A DNA stretch of 64,000 nucleotides from Pseudomonas marvdashtae (GTDB taxonomy: Bacteria; Pseudomonadota; Gammaproteobacteria; Pseudomonadales; Pseudomonadaceae): contig NZ_JABWQX020000001.1 in assembly GCF_014268655.2 (NCBI RefSeq), forward strand, positions 4,122,001 through 4,186,000, in the 5' to 3' direction. Within the stretch, counting starts at the first letter, position 1, and each line of letters opens with the position of its first letter. Shown here in pieces: positions 43,320 to 53,269 of this stretch. Position numbers and translations under genes: made by a program. Under the pieces are notes generated by a model. That model ran no database searches. It was not told the DNA's origin and saw only the letters and a list, made by a program, of their open reading frames with translations.

Positions 43320-43760
43320 TCAAGCGGCTGTCCCTGCGTCGGCACGCAGCTGCAATGCCTCTACCGCCCTGATCGCGACCTGTTCGTCGACATCCGACAC
43401 ATCGCCGCTGATCCCAATGGCTCCCAACACCTTCCCGTCCTGATCGCGAATCAACACCCCGCCGGGTGCCGGCACGATAGTGCCCTGCCCCAGCCCGTTC
43501 AGCGCTGCAAAAAATGCCGGGCGCTGCTGGGCGTCCTGGGCCAGAAGGCGTGAGCCTTTGCCCAACGCGATGGCGCCCCAGGCCTTGCCGATGGCGATTT
43601 GTGGGCGCAGCAGGCTGGCGCCGTCTTCCCGTTGCAGGGCAATCAGGTGCCCTCCGCTGTCCAGAACCGCGACGGTCAGGGGCGCGGCGCTGATTTCACG
43701 ACCCGCGGCAAGGGCTTGCACCGCCAGGTTGACGGCGACTTCCAGGGTTAGAGGGTTCAT
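43320..43760 (-). CDS. GlcG/HbpS-family protein
   Basis: 146 residues. The family core is visible: LTVAVLDSGGHLIALQRED, SLLRPQIAIGKAWGAIALG and PAPGGVLIRDQDGKVLGAIG. GlcG-like proteins often accompany glycolate/glyoxylate genes; some homologues bind heme. Divergent from gcl with a shared 232-bp regulatory region carrying two GntR-type palindromes, so it is probably co-regulated with the glyoxylate genes. AAGGA ribosome site 8 nt before ATG. Confidence 0.88.
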   Translation of the reverse strand: MNPLTLEVAVNLAVQALAAGREISAAPLTVAVLDSGGHLIALQREDGASLLRPQIAIGKAWGAIALGKGSRLLAQDAQQRPAFFAALNGLGQGTIVPAPGGVLIRDQDGKVLGAIGISGDVSDVDEQVAIRAVEALQLRADAGTAA

Positions 43761-43817
43761 GGATGCTGTCCTTCTCGGTTATGTGAGGTGCCAAATAGAA
43801 CACAACAAACGTATATT

Positions 43818-43827
43818 TTGTATACAA
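43818..43827. promoter_or_regulatory. GntR-type operator, copy 1
   Basis: Perfect 10-bp palindrome TTGTATACAA in the AT-rich stretch in front of the GlcG-like gene. Identical to the copy at 43957-43966, 139 bp away. Confidence 0.65.
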
Positions 43828-43911
43828 TAATTATCGATAACTGGAGCGATATTCGAGCAAGCCGGCCAAATACCGACTTCGACGAGTAAAACAGCTGCTT
43901 GAGAAAATGCG

Positions 43912-43941
43912 TTGACCTGCGCCGCTCGCTCTGAATACACT
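43912..43941 (+). promoter_or_regulatory. Sigma-70 promoter of gcl
   Basis: TTGACC (43912-43917), 18-nt spacer, TACACT (43936-43941). Predicted start near 43948, placing operator copy 2 at about +10 to +19, a repressing position. Leader to the gcl ATG is about 45 nt. Confidence 0.55.
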
Positions 43942-43956
43942 CCATTCAGAAGCCAC

Positions 43957-43966
43957 TTGTATACAA
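43957..43966. promoter_or_regulatory. GntR-type operator, copy 2
   Basis: Perfect palindrome TTGTATACAA just after the predicted gcl transcription start. Fits the GT-N-AC-centred operators of FadR/VanR-type GntR repressors. The regulator gene is not in this window. Confidence 0.65.
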
Positions 43967-43992
43967 TTACAAAACGTAAGAGGCACAAAAAC

Positions 43993-45768
43993 ATGAGCAA
44001 AATGAGAGCAATCGAAGCCGCCGTCCTGGTGATGCGTCGTGAAGGCGTGGACACCGCCTTCGGCATCCCGGGTGCTGCGATCAACCCGCTGTACTCTGCC
44101 CTGCAAAAGGTTGGCGGCATCGATCATGTCCTCGCTCGCCACGTTGAAGGCGCCTCGCACATGGCCGAGGGTTACACCCGGACCAAGGCTGGCAATATCG
44201 GCGTCTGCATCGGCACCTCCGGGCCGGCTGGCACCGACATGGTCACCGGGCTCTACAGCGCTTCGGCCGACTCGATCCCGATCCTGTGCATTACCGGGCA
44301 AGCACCCCGCGCCCGCATGCACAAGGAAGATTTCCAGGCTGTGGATATCACCAGCATCGTCAAGCCAGTGACCAAGTGGGCGACCACCGTCCTGGAGCCG
44401 GGCCAGGTGCCCTACGCATTCCAGAAGGCGTTTTTTGAGATGCGCTCAGGCCGTCCGGGTCCGGTGCTGATCGACTTGCCGTTCGATGTGCAGATGGCCG
44501 AGATCGAATTCGACATCGACGCCTACCAGCCGCTGCCCCTGGCCAAACCTTCGGCCAACCGCGTGCAGATCGAGAAAGCCCTGGCGATGCTGGACCAGGC
44601 CGAGCGTCCATTGCTGGTCGCCGGTGGCGGCATCATCAACGCCGATGCCAGTGACCTGCTGGTGGAATTTGCCGAACTGACCGGCATCCCAGTCATCCCC
44701 ACATTGATGGGCTGGGGCACGATCCCGGACGATCACCCGCTGATGGTCGGCATGGTCGGCCTGCAAACCTCGCACCGCTACGGCAACGCAACGTTGCTCA
44801 AGTCGGACGTGGTGCTGGGCGTAGGCAACCGTTGGGCCAACCGTCATACCGGCTCGGTGGATGTCTACACCGAAGGTCGCACATTCATTCACGTGGACAT
44901 CGAGCCGACCCAGATCGGCCGCGTATTCACCCCCGACCTCGGCATCGTTTCCGACGCTGCCTCGGCCCTGACCGTGTTCCTCGAAGTAGCCCGCGAGTGG
45001 CAAGCCGCCGGCAAGCTGAAGGACCGCAGCGCCTGGCTCCAGGATTGCCAGCAACGCAAGGCCAGCCTGCAGCGCAAGACCCATTTCGACAACGTGCCGG
45101 TCAAGCCGCAACGGGTCTATGAGGAAATGAACCAGGTGTTCGGCAAGGACACTTGCTACGTCAGCACCATCGGTCTCTCGCAGATCGCCGGGGCGCAGTT
45201 CCTCCACGTCTACAAGCCGCGCCACTGGATCAACTGCGGCCAGGCCGGTCCCTTGGGCTGGACCATTCCGGCCGCGCTGGGGGTGGTCAAGGCCGACCCG
45301 AGCCGCAAGGTCGTGGCGCTGTCGGGCGACTATGATTTCCAATTCATGATCGAAGAACTGGCGGTGGGCGCGCAGTTCAAGCTGCCGTACATCCATGTCG
45401 TGGTGAACAACTCTTACCTGGGCCTGATTCGCCAGGCCCAGCGCGGTTTCGACATGGATTACTGTGTGCAACTGTCGTTCGACAACCTCAACGCGCCGGA
45501 ACTCAACGGTTATGGCGTGGACCACGTCGCCGTCGCCGAGGGCCTGGGCTGCAAGGCGTTGCGGGTATTCGAACCCTCTGGCATCCAGCCGGCATTGCGC
45601 AAGGCCCAGGCGATGATCGAGGAGTTCAAGGTACCGGTGATCGTCGAGATCATCCTGGAGCGGGTGACCAATATCTCCATGGGCACCGAGATCAACGCAG
45701 TCAATGAGTTTGAAGACTTGGCGCTGGTGGGCAACGATGCACCGACCGCCATTTCGCTGCTCGACTGA
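43993..45768 (+). CDS. gcl: Glyoxylate carboligase (tartronate-semialdehyde synthase)
   Basis: 591 residues. ThDP- and FAD-dependent; condenses two glyoxylate to tartronate semialdehyde and CO2. Diagnostic feature: Val51 ([16 protein letters not shown]) where nearly all other ThDP enzymes have the catalytic Glu. The ThDP/Mg motif begins [15 protein letters not shown]. Start ATG 43993 with AAGAGG upstream. Heads gcl-hyi-glxR-ttuD-pyk, which takes glyoxylate (for instance from allantoin or glycolate) to pyruvate. Confidence 0.97.
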   Translation: MSKMRAIEAAVLVMRREGVDTAFGIPGAAINPLYSALQKVGGIDHVLARHVEGASHMAEGYTRTKAGNIGVCIGTSGPAGTDMVTGLYSASADSIPILCITGQAPRARMHKEDFQAVDITSIVKPVTKWATTVLEPGQVPYAFQKAFFEMRSGRPGPVLIDLPFDVQMAEIEFDIDAYQPLPLAKPSANRVQIEKALAMLDQAERPLLVAGGGIINADASDLLVEFAELTGIPVIPTLMGWGTIPDDHPLMVGMVGLQTSHRYGNATLLKSDVVLGVGNRWANRHTGSVDVYTEGRTFIHVDIEPTQIGRVFTPDLGIVSDAASALTVFLEVAREWQAAGKLKDRSAWLQDCQQRKASLQRKTHFDNVPVKPQRVYEEMNQVFGKDTCYVSTIGLSQIAGAQFLHVYKPRHWINCGQAGPLGWTIPAALGVVKADPSRKVVALSGDYDFQFMIEELAVGAQFKLPYIHVVVNNSYLGLIRQAQRGFDMDYCVQLSFDNLNAPELNGYGVDHVAVAEGLGCKALRVFEPSGIQPALRKAQAMIEEFKVPVIVEIILERVTNISMGTEINAVNEFEDLALVGNDAPTAISLLD

Positions 45769-45784
45769 TAGCCCCGTGTTTGAT

Positions 45785-45817
45785 TGATCGTTCCCACGCT
45801 CCGTGTGGGAACGATCA
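45785..45817. repeat. REP hairpin (second family) between gcl and hyi
   Basis: TGATCGTTCCCAC and GTGGGAACGATCA form a perfect 13-bp stem with a 7-nt loop (45785-45797, 45805-45817). Same family as the arms of the element at 53270-53378. Sits within the operon and could affect the relative mRNA levels of gcl and the downstream genes. Confidence 0.88.
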
Positions 45818-45847
45818 GAAACAACCTTACTTTTACAGGAGACCACC

Positions 45848-46630
<783 letters not shown>

Positions 46631-46683
46631 CCCGATAGTGCTTTTGCGAGACCCGGGACATTTAAATAAGAGAGGATTTTCCC

Positions 46684-47574
46684 ATGGCTAAAATCGGATT
46701 CATCGGCACCGGCATCATGGGCCACCCCATGGCACTGAACCTGCAAAAGGCCGGTCACAGCCTGTTCCTGTCCCAGCACCACGACGCCGCCCCCGCCGAC
46801 TTGGTGGCCGGTGGCGCGGTGGCGTTGGCCAACCCGAAAGAAGTCGCCCAGGAAGCCGAGTTCATCATTGTGATGGTCCCGGATACCCCGCAGGTCGAAG
46901 ACGTGCTGTTGCGCGCCGACGGCGTGGCGGCCGGCGTGGGTGCGGGCAAGGTGGTGATCGACATGAGTTCGATCTCGCCCACCGCCACCAAGGCGTTTGC
47001 GGCGAAGATCAACGAGAAAGGCGCGCAGTACCTCGACGCCCCGGTGTCCGGCGGTGAAGTCGGCGCCAAGGCCGCGACACTGAGCATTATGGTCGGTGGC
47101 GACAGCGCGGCCTTCGAGCGCGCCCTGCCGCTGTTCCAGGCCATGGGCAAGAACATCACCTTGGTCGGCGGCAACGGCGATGGCCAGACCGCCAAAGTGG
47201 CGAACCAGATCATCGTTGCGCTGAACATCCAGGCCGTGGCCGAAGCCCTGCTGTTCGCCGCGAAGAACGGCGCCGATCCGGCCAAGGTCCGCGAAGCGTT
47301 GATGGGCGGTTTCGCTTCGTCGAAGATCCTCGAAGTACACGGCGAGCGCATGATCAAGGGCACCTTCGACCCGGGCTTCCGCATCAGCCTGCACCAGAAG
47401 GACCTGAACCTCGCGCTGCAAGGCGCCAAGGAACTGAACATCAACCTGCCCAACACCGCCAATGCCCAACAAGTGTTCAGCACCTGCGCGGCCATCGGCG
47501 GCAGCAACTGGGACCATTCGGCGCTGATCAAGGGCCTGGAGCACATGGCCAACTTCTCGATCCGCGACAAATAA
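46684..47574 (+). CDS. glxR: Tartronate semialdehyde reductase
   Basis: 296 residues, beta-hydroxyacid dehydrogenase family. Nucleotide-binding GFIGTGIMGHPMALNL at the N-terminus, substrate-binding DAPVSGGEVGAKAATLSIM, and catalytic-lysine segment GQTAKVANQIIVALN. Reduces tartronate semialdehyde to D-glycerate with NAD(P)H. 53 bp after hyi with a GAGAGG ribosome site. Confidence 0.96.
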   Translation: MAKIGFIGTGIMGHPMALNLQKAGHSLFLSQHHDAAPADLVAGGAVALANPKEVAQEAEFIIVMVPDTPQVEDVLLRADGVAAGVGAGKVVIDMSSISPTATKAFAAKINEKGAQYLDAPVSGGEVGAKAATLSIMVGGDSAAFERALPLFQAMGKNITLVGGNGDGQTAKVANQIIVALNIQAVAEALLFAAKNGADPAKVREALMGGFASSKILEVHGERMIKGTFDPGFRISLHQKDLNLALQGAKELNINLPNTANAQQVFSTCAAIGGSNWDHSALIKGLEHMANFSIRDK

Positions 47575-47588
47575 GCCCTGCCGCTCCA

Positions 47589-47621
47589 CCCGTGGGAACG
47601 GGTTCGCTCGCTCCCCACGGG
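47589..47621. other. Hairpin between glxR and ttuD
   Basis: CCCGTGGG (47589-47596) and CCCACGGG (47614-47621), a perfect 8-bp stem with a 17-nt loop. Possibly a degenerate REP or an mRNA-processing site; no T-run, so not an obvious terminator. Confidence 0.5.
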
Positions 47622-47658
47622 CCTGCATCACACCCATAATAAAAATCGGGAGCCCGCC

Positions 47659-48942
47659 ATGTCGGTCGATCCGCAACAATTGCTCCGCGAGCTGTTCGCC
47701 ACAGCCATCGACGCGGCCCATCCGCAGCAAGTCCTCGAACAATACCTGCCCGCTGACCGCAGCGGCCGGGTGATCGTCATCGGTGCCGGCAAAGCCGCGG
47801 CGGCCATGGCGCAGGTGGTCGAGCGTTGCTGGCAGGGCGAAGTCACGGGCCTGGTGGTGACCCGCTATGGCCACGGCGCGCCCTGCCAGAAAATCGAAGT
47901 GGTCGAAGCCGCCCATCCGGTGCCGGACGCCGCAGGCCTGGAAGTGGCCGGACGAGTACTCGAACGGGTGAGCAACCTGAACGAAGACGACCGGGTGATT
48001 TTCCTGCTGTCAGGGGGTGGCTCCGCGTTGCTGGCGTTGCCCGCAGCCGGCATCACCTTGGCTGACAAGCAATCGATCAACAAAGCCCTGCTCAAATCCG
48101 GCGCCACCATTGGCGAGATGAATTGCGTGCGCAAGCATCTCTCGGCGATCAAGGGTGGGCGGCTGGGCAAAGCCTGCTGGCCGGCGACGGTCTATACCTA
48201 CGCAATTTCCGATGTGCCGGGCGACCTGGCCACGGTCATCGCCTCCGGCCCGACGGTGGCCGACCCCAGCACGTCGACCGATGCGCTGGCGATCCTCAAG
48301 CGCTACGACATCGACGTACCGGCCTCGGTGCGCGCCTGGCTGCAAAGCCCCGAGTCGGAGACCGTCAAGCCCGGCGACCCGAGCCTGGCCCGCAGTCATT
48401 TCCAACTGATCGCCCGCCCGCAACAATCGCTGGAGGCCGCCGCGGTGAAAGCCCGCCAGGCCGGTTTCAGTCCGCTGATCCTGGGCGACCTGGAAGGCGA
48501 ATCCCGGGAGGTGGCGAAAGTCCACGCCGGCATCGCCCGACAAATCGCCCAACACGGCCAGCCCTTGGCGGCGCCGTGCGTGATCCTGTCCGGCGGCGAA
48601 ACCACGGTCACCGTTCGTGGCAATGGCCGTGGCGGACGTAACGCCGAATTTCTCCTGAGCCTCACCGACAGCCTCAAGGGCTACCCCGGCATTTATGCGC
48701 TGGCGGGCGACACCGACGGCATCGACGGGTCCGAGGACAACGCCGGCGCGCTCATGACCCCGAACAGCTATCGCCGCGCCGCCGAATTGGGCCTGAGCGC
48801 CAGCGACGAATTGGATAACAACAACGGCTACGGCTACTTCGCTGCCCTGGATGCGTTGATCGTCACCGAACCGACCCGCACCAACGTCAACGACTTCCGC
48901 GCCATCCTGATCCTTGAGAATCCAAAAAATGACGCCCGATAA
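47659..48942 (+). CDS. ttuD: Glycerate 2-kinase / hydroxypyruvate reductase family (MOFRL)
   Basis: 427 residues of the GckA/TtuD family: N-terminal DUF4147 domain (VIVIGAGKAAAAMAQVVE; FLLSGGGSALLALPAAG; NCVRKHLSAIKGGRL) and C-terminal MOFRL domain (CVILSGGETTVTVRGNGRGG; ALAGDTDGIDGSEDNAGA). Annotated in many genomes as hydroxypyruvate reductase, but family biochemistry favours D-glycerate 2-kinase, which fits this operon: glycerate to 2-phosphoglycerate. Overlaps pyk by 14 bp. Confidence 0.92.
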   Translation: MSVDPQQLLRELFATAIDAAHPQQVLEQYLPADRSGRVIVIGAGKAAAAMAQVVERCWQGEVTGLVVTRYGHGAPCQKIEVVEAAHPVPDAAGLEVAGRVLERVSNLNEDDRVIFLLSGGGSALLALPAAGITLADKQSINKALLKSGATIGEMNCVRKHLSAIKGGRLGKACWPATVYTYAISDVPGDLATVIASGPTVADPSTSTDALAILKRYDIDVPASVRAWLQSPESETVKPGDPSLARSHFQLIARPQQSLEAAAVKARQAGFSPLILGDLEGESREVAKVHAGIARQIAQHGQPLAAPCVILSGGETTVTVRGNGRGGRNAEFLLSLTDSLKGYPGIYALAGDTDGIDGSEDNAGALMTPNSYRRAAELGLSASDELDNNNGYGYFAALDALIVTEPTRTNVNDFRAILILENPKNDAR

Positions 48943-50344
48943 GAAGGTCAAGATCCTCGCGACACTAGGCCCTGCCACCCGTGGGATCGATGATATTCGC
49001 CAACTGGTGCAGGCCGGCGTGAATATCTTTCGCCTGAACTTCAGCCATGGCGACCACGCCGACCACGCCCAGCGCTACCAGTGGATTCGCGAAGTCGAGC
49101 AGCAGCTCAATTATCCACTGGGCATCCTGATGGACTTGCAGGGCCCGAAACTGCGGGTCGGTAGATTCGCCGACGGCAAGGTACTGCTGCAAAGGGGCCA
49201 GGCCTTGCGCCTGGACCTGGATCCGACGCCGGGGGATCAACGTCGGGTAAACCTGCCCCATCCGCAAATCATTGCGGCTCTGGAGCCTGGCATGGACCTG
49301 CTGCTGGACGACGGCAAGCTGCGCCTGCGGGTGGTCGCCCGGCACGCTGACGCCATCGACACCGAAGTGCTCAATGGCGGCGAATTGTCGGACCGCAAAG
49401 GCGTGAACGTGCCACAAGCCGTGCTGGACCTGAGCCCGCTGACCGCCAAGGACCGTCGCGACTTGAGCTTCGGCCTGGAGCTGGGCGTGGACTGGGTGGC
49501 GCTGTCGTTCGTGCAGCGCCCCGAGGATATCCGCGAAGCCCGCGCGCTGATCGGCAACAAGGCGTTCTTGATGGCCAAGATCGAGAAACCCTCGGCCGTC
49601 GCCCAGTTGCGGGAAATCGCCGAGTTGAGCGACGCAATCATGGTTGCCCGCGGTGACCTGGGTGTGGAGGTGCCGGCCGAGAGCGTGCCGCAAATCCAGA
49701 AAAACATCATCAGCACCTGCCGCGCCCTCGGCAAACCGGTGGTCGTCGCGACGCAGATGCTTGAGTCGATGCGTTTTTCCCCGGCGCCGACCCGCGCCGA
49801 GGTCACCGACGTCGCCAACGCCGTGGCCGAAGGCGCCGATGCGGTGATGCTGTCGGCGGAAACCGCCTCGGGCGACTATCCCCTCGAAGCCGTGCAGATG
49901 ATGAGCAAGATCATTCGCCAGGTGGAAAGCGGCCCGGACTACCAGGCGCAGTTGGACGTCAGCCGGCCGAAAGCCGAGGCCACGGTGTCGGACGCGATCA
50001 GTTGCGCGATCCGTCGGATCAGCAACGTGCTGCCGGTGGCGGTGCTGGTGAATTACAGCGAATCGGGCAGTTCCAGCTTGCGGGCGGCGCGGGAACGGCC
50101 GACGGTGCCGATCCTCAACCTGACGCCGAATCTGCAGGCGGCGCGCCGCCTGACCGTGGCGTGGGGTGTGCACTCGGTGGTCAACGATCGGTTGAAGCAA
50201 GTGGATGAGGTGTGCTCCACGGCACTGGAAATCGCCCAGGCCCAAGGCATGGCCCAGCGCGGTGACACCTTGCTGATCACCGCGGGCGTGCCGTTTGGAC
50301 AGCCGGGGTCAACCAATTCGCTGCGCATTGAGACGTTGATCTGA
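48929..50344 (+). CDS. pyk: Pyruvate kinase
   Basis: 471 residues. Motifs: KVKILATLGPATRG at the start, RLNFSHGDH, the substrate/metal segment MAKIEKPSAVAQLREIAEL then DAIMVARGDLGVEVP, and VVVATQMLESM. Starts at ATG 48929 within the last codons of ttuD, so translation is coupled. As the last glyoxylate-route gene it converts PEP to pyruvate; an enolase step is supplied elsewhere. Probably a route-dedicated isoenzyme in addition to a housekeeping one. Confidence 0.96.
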   Translation: MTPDKKVKILATLGPATRGIDDIRQLVQAGVNIFRLNFSHGDHADHAQRYQWIREVEQQLNYPLGILMDLQGPKLRVGRFADGKVLLQRGQALRLDLDPTPGDQRRVNLPHPQIIAALEPGMDLLLDDGKLRLRVVARHADAIDTEVLNGGELSDRKGVNVPQAVLDLSPLTAKDRRDLSFGLELGVDWVALSFVQRPEDIREARALIGNKAFLMAKIEKPSAVAQLREIAELSDAIMVARGDLGVEVPAESVPQIQKNIISTCRALGKPVVVATQMLESMRFSPAPTRAEVTDVANAVAEGADAVMLSAETASGDYPLEAVQMMSKIIRQVESGPDYQAQLDVSRPKAEATVSDAISCAIRRISNVLPVAVLVNYSESGSSSLRAARERPTVPILNLTPNLQAARRLTVAWGVHSVVNDRLKQVDEVCSTALEIAQAQGMAQRGDTLLITAGVPFGQPGSTNSLRIETLI

Positions 50345-50349
50345 TTTCC

Positions 50350-50377
50350 GTGGCGAGGGGGCTTGCTTTCTCGCCAC
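50350..50377. repeat. Degenerate single REP hairpin after pyk
   Basis: GTGGCGAG (50350-50357) and CTCGCCAC (50370-50377) form an 8-bp stem around GGGGCTTGC; a variant of the repeat family at 29080-29211. Starts 6 nt after the pyk stop and may end or stabilise the transcript. Confidence 0.75.
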
Positions 50378-50401
50378 CATGTTTCCTTATCCCTGACCCA
50401 T

Positions 50402-51316
50402 ATGCCCAACCATTGCTCACCCTCCCAGTGCCCCGACTGGGCCACCGCCCTGCTCAACGGCTTCAGCCAGATTTTCCTCCAGCGTCATCCGCTGTGCGGC
50501 TTGCTGTGTCTGGTGGCCATTCTGGTGACCGCGCCCGCCTTGCTCGGCGGCGCGCTGCTGGGCGGCGTGGCGGGTTTGTTGACCGCGCAACGACGCGGTT
50601 ATGCCAAGGAACATCGGCAGGCCGGGCTGTTCAGCTACAACGGCATCCTATTGGGATTGCTGCTGAGCCTGATATTTCCCTGGTCGGTTTTGCTGCCACT
50701 GTTGATCATCGCCAGCGCAGGCCTCAGCGCGATGCTGACCCAGCAATGGCTCAAGCGAACCCCAGGCCCACGCTGCCTGCCGGCCTACACCGCGCCTTTC
50801 GTCGGGCTTGGCTGGCTGCTGCTGGGTTTTGTCCCGCAGGCACCCTCGCCCACATCGTTGGATATGACTTATCCCTCTTTGCTGGCCGCCCCTTTGAACG
50901 GCCTCGGACAGGTGATGTTTCTCGACCATCCGCTCGCCGGTGCGCTGATCGCCATCGGTTTGCTGATTGCCAACCGTCGCGCCGCTGCCTGGGCGCTGTC
51001 CGGTTCGGTCGCCGGCCTGGTTTTCACCGGATTGCATCAAGACACGCTGCAAGCCCTGTCCGGACTGGGCGGCTACAACCCGGCGCTGGCCGCCCTGGCG
51101 CTGGGCCAACAGCGCGGTCAACCATGGAAGCCGCTGGCCGGCATCCTGCTGGCGGTCCTGCTCACGCCGGGTTTCGCGGCGCTGGGCCTGGCACCGCTGA
51201 CAGCGCCGTTCATCCTCGCGTGCTGGTTGGTGCAAGCGACCGAGCGGCTGTGGCATCAGGCCAGCCTCGACACTGCGCCTTGCACTCTGCGGGGCAATCA
51301 CCCTAGGCTTCGCTGA
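50402..51316 (+). CDS. Urea transporter (UT family)
   Basis: 304 residues, about ten membrane segments in two repeats. The UT-type signature is visible: LFSYNGILLGLLLSLIF and TAPFVGLGW in the first repeat, GGYNPALAALALG in the second. Start ATG 50402 (MPNHCSPSQ). Immediately downstream of the glyoxylate operon, which fits recovery of urea from purine/ureide breakdown, although the two may be separate transcripts. 20 bp upstream of the channel gene. Confidence 0.88.
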   Translation: MPNHCSPSQCPDWATALLNGFSQIFLQRHPLCGLLCLVAILVTAPALLGGALLGGVAGLLTAQRRGYAKEHRQAGLFSYNGILLGLLLSLIFPWSVLLPLLIIASAGLSAMLTQQWLKRTPGPRCLPAYTAPFVGLGWLLLGFVPQAPSPTSLDMTYPSLLAAPLNGLGQVMFLDHPLAGALIAIGLLIANRRAAAWALSGSVAGLVFTGLHQDTLQALSGLGGYNPALAALALGQQRGQPWKPLAGILLAVLLTPGFAALGLAPLTAPFILACWLVQATERLWHQASLDTAPCTLRGNHPRLR

Positions 51317-51336
51317 ATATCGATCAGGCGAAGGTT

Positions 51337-52161
51337 ATGGACAACAGCAACAATTGGCGTGAACGCCTCTACGTGATCATTTTCCAGACCGACACCGTGG
51401 CCGGCCGGCGCTTCGACAGCGCGCTGCTGCTGATCATCCTCGCCAGCCTGGTGATCGTGATGCTCGACAGCATCGACAGCGTGCACAAGAACTACGCCAC
51501 GCTGCTGGCCGCCATCGAATGGGGCTTCACCTTCATCTTCATCGTGGAGTACGGCTTGCGCCTGTACTGCTCGCCAAAGCCGCTGCGCTACGCGTTCAGT
51601 TTCTACGGGCTGGTGGATTTGCTGGCGATCGTGCCGGGCATCCTCGCGCTGTACTACAGCGACGCCCAATATCTGTTGATCGTGCGGATCATCCGCATGC
51701 TGCGGATTTTCCGGGTGCTCAAGCTCAGCCCGTACCTCAAGCAGGCCAACTACCTGTTGGCCGCGCTACGGGGCAGCAAGCAGAAAATCATCGTGTTCCT
51801 GGTCAGCGTATCGACCTTGGTCACGGTGTTCGGCACGCTGATGTATGTCATCGAAGGGCCCGAGCACGGCTTCACCAGCATTCCCAAGGGAATCTATTGG
51901 GCTATCGTGACATTGACCACGGTGGGCTTCGGCGACATCGTGCCGAAGACTCCGCTGGGCCAAGTGGTTTCCTCCTTGGTGATGATCACCGGTTACTCGA
52001 TCATCGCCGTGCCCACGGGAATTTTCACCGCCGAGCTGGCCAACGCCATGCGCGGCGACCAGCTCAAGCACAACTGCCCGGTGTGCAGTAAAAACAACCA
52101 TGAACATGGCGCCGCCTTCTGCTCCCGTTGTGGCAACGCGCTGTTCAAGAAATTGGAATAA
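51337..52161 (+). CDS. Voltage-gated-type K+ channel with C-terminal zinc ribbon
   Basis: 274 residues. Six membrane segments with an S4-like helix carrying regularly spaced arginines (IVRIIRMLRIFRVLK, 115-129), a pore helix and K+ filter TVGFGD (195-200). After the S6 helix a compact zinc ribbon follows: CPVC (247-250) and CSRC (262-265), a tail I do not expect on the basic Kv architecture but seen in some bacterial ion-transporter proteins. Probably cotranscribed with the urea transporter. Physiological trigger unknown. Confidence 0.9.
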   Translation: MDNSNNWRERLYVIIFQTDTVAGRRFDSALLLIILASLVIVMLDSIDSVHKNYATLLAAIEWGFTFIFIVEYGLRLYCSPKPLRYAFSFYGLVDLLAIVPGILALYYSDAQYLLIVRIIRMLRIFRVLKLSPYLKQANYLLAALRGSKQKIIVFLVSVSTLVTVFGTLMYVIEGPEHGFTSIPKGIYWAIVTLTTVGFGDIVPKTPLGQVVSSLVMITGYSIIAVPTGIFTAELANAMRGDQLKHNCPVCSKNNHEHGAAFCSRCGNALFKKLE

Positions 52162-52190
52162 GCAAAGCACTTTTAAATACTTGATGGCCT

Positions 52191-52219
52191 ATAAGCCAAT
52201 CGCTAGTGTGCTGGCTTAT
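52191..52219. promoter_or_regulatory. Inverted repeat upstream of sbp
   Basis: ATAAGCCA (52191-52198) and TGGCTTAT (52212-52219), 8-bp perfect arms 13 nt apart, in the AT-rich region before sbp. Could be a sulfur-status operator (CysB-type) but the motif is not distinctive. Confidence 0.4.
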
Positions 52220-52252
52220 CGCCCTACTCTTTCAAATAAAAAGGAATTCGCA

Positions 52253-53251
52253 GTGAAGAAATTCTTTGGCGCCACCCTTCTCGCCGCCGGCCTGACGTTC
52301 GGCAGCCTGGCTCACGCCGCCCCGACCCTGCTCAATGTTTCCTACGACGTGATGCGTGATTTCTACAAGGACTACAACGCTGCGTTCCAGAAACATTGGC
52401 AGGCCGAGCACAACGAGAACATCACCGTGCAGATGTCCTTCGGCGGTTCCAGCAAACAGGCGCGCTCGGTGATCGATGGATTGCCGGCGGATGTCATCAC
52501 CATGAACATGGCCACCGACATCAATGCCCTGGCGGACAACGGCAAACTGGTCCCAGAGAACTGGGTCACCCGCCTGCCGGACAACAGCGCGCCGTTCACC
52601 TCGGCCACGGTGTTTATCGTGCGCAAGGGCAACCCGAAGGCACTGAAGGACTGGCCGGACCTGCTCAAGGACGGCGTGCAAGTGATCGTGCCCAACCCGA
52701 AAACCTCCGGCAATGGCCGCTACACCTATCTGTCGGCGTGGGGTTATGTGCTCAAGAATGGCGGCGACGAGACCAAGGCCAAGGACTTCGTCGGCAAGCT
52801 GTTCAAGCAAGCGCCCGTGCTGGACACCGGTGGACGCGCGGCCACGACGACCTTCATGACCAACCAGATCGGCGACGTGTTGGTGACCTTTGAAAACGAA
52901 GCGGAAATGATCGCCCGTGAATTTGGCCGCGACCAGTTCGAAGTGGTTTACCCAAGCGTGTCCGCCGAAGCCGAGCCACCGGTCAGTGTTGTGGATAAAG
53001 TCGTCGAGAAAAAAGGCTCCCGCGCCGCCGCCGAGGCTTACCTGAAATACTTGTGGTCGCCAGAAGGCCAGGAAATCGCTGCGGCCAATTACCTGCGCCC
53101 TCGGGACCCGGCGGTGTTGGCGAAATACACCGACCGCTTCCCGAAAGTCGACTTCCTCTCGGTGGAAAAAACCTTCGGCGACTGGCGTACCGTGCAGAAG
53201 ACCCACTTCAATGACGGTGGGATTTTCGACCAGATCTATAACGGGCAGTGA
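52253..53251 (+). CDS. sbp: Sulfate-binding protein of an ABC transporter
   Basis: 332 residues. Start GTG 52253 with AAGGAA 6 nt upstream gives signal peptide MKKFFGATLLAAGLTFGSLA ending HA. Conserved: LLNVSYDVMRDFYKDYNAAF, SFGGSSKQARSVIDGLPADV, NPKTSGNGRYTYLSAWGY. Periplasmic sulfate (or thiosulfate) receptor for a CysTWA permease, which is not adjacent; orphan gene flanked by an upstream inverted repeat and a downstream REPIN. Confidence 0.95.
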   Translation: MKKFFGATLLAAGLTFGSLAHAAPTLLNVSYDVMRDFYKDYNAAFQKHWQAEHNENITVQMSFGGSSKQARSVIDGLPADVITMNMATDINALADNGKLVPENWVTRLPDNSAPFTSATVFIVRKGNPKALKDWPDLLKDGVQVIVPNPKTSGNGRYTYLSAWGYVLKNGGDETKAKDFVGKLFKQAPVLDTGGRAATTTFMTNQIGDVLVTFENEAEMIAREFGRDQFEVVYPSVSAEAEPPVSVVDKVVEKKGSRAAAEAYLKYLWSPEGQEIAAANYLRPRDPAVLAKYTDRFPKVDFLSVEKTFGDWRTVQKTHFNDGGIFDQIYNGQ

Positions 53252-53269
53252 GCTGAGCGCGGTCCTGTG

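Noticed and set aside
45803..45847. Longer hyi starting at ATG 45803
   Set aside because: The extension lies in the REP hairpin; ATG 45848 has a ribosome site and the family N-terminus.
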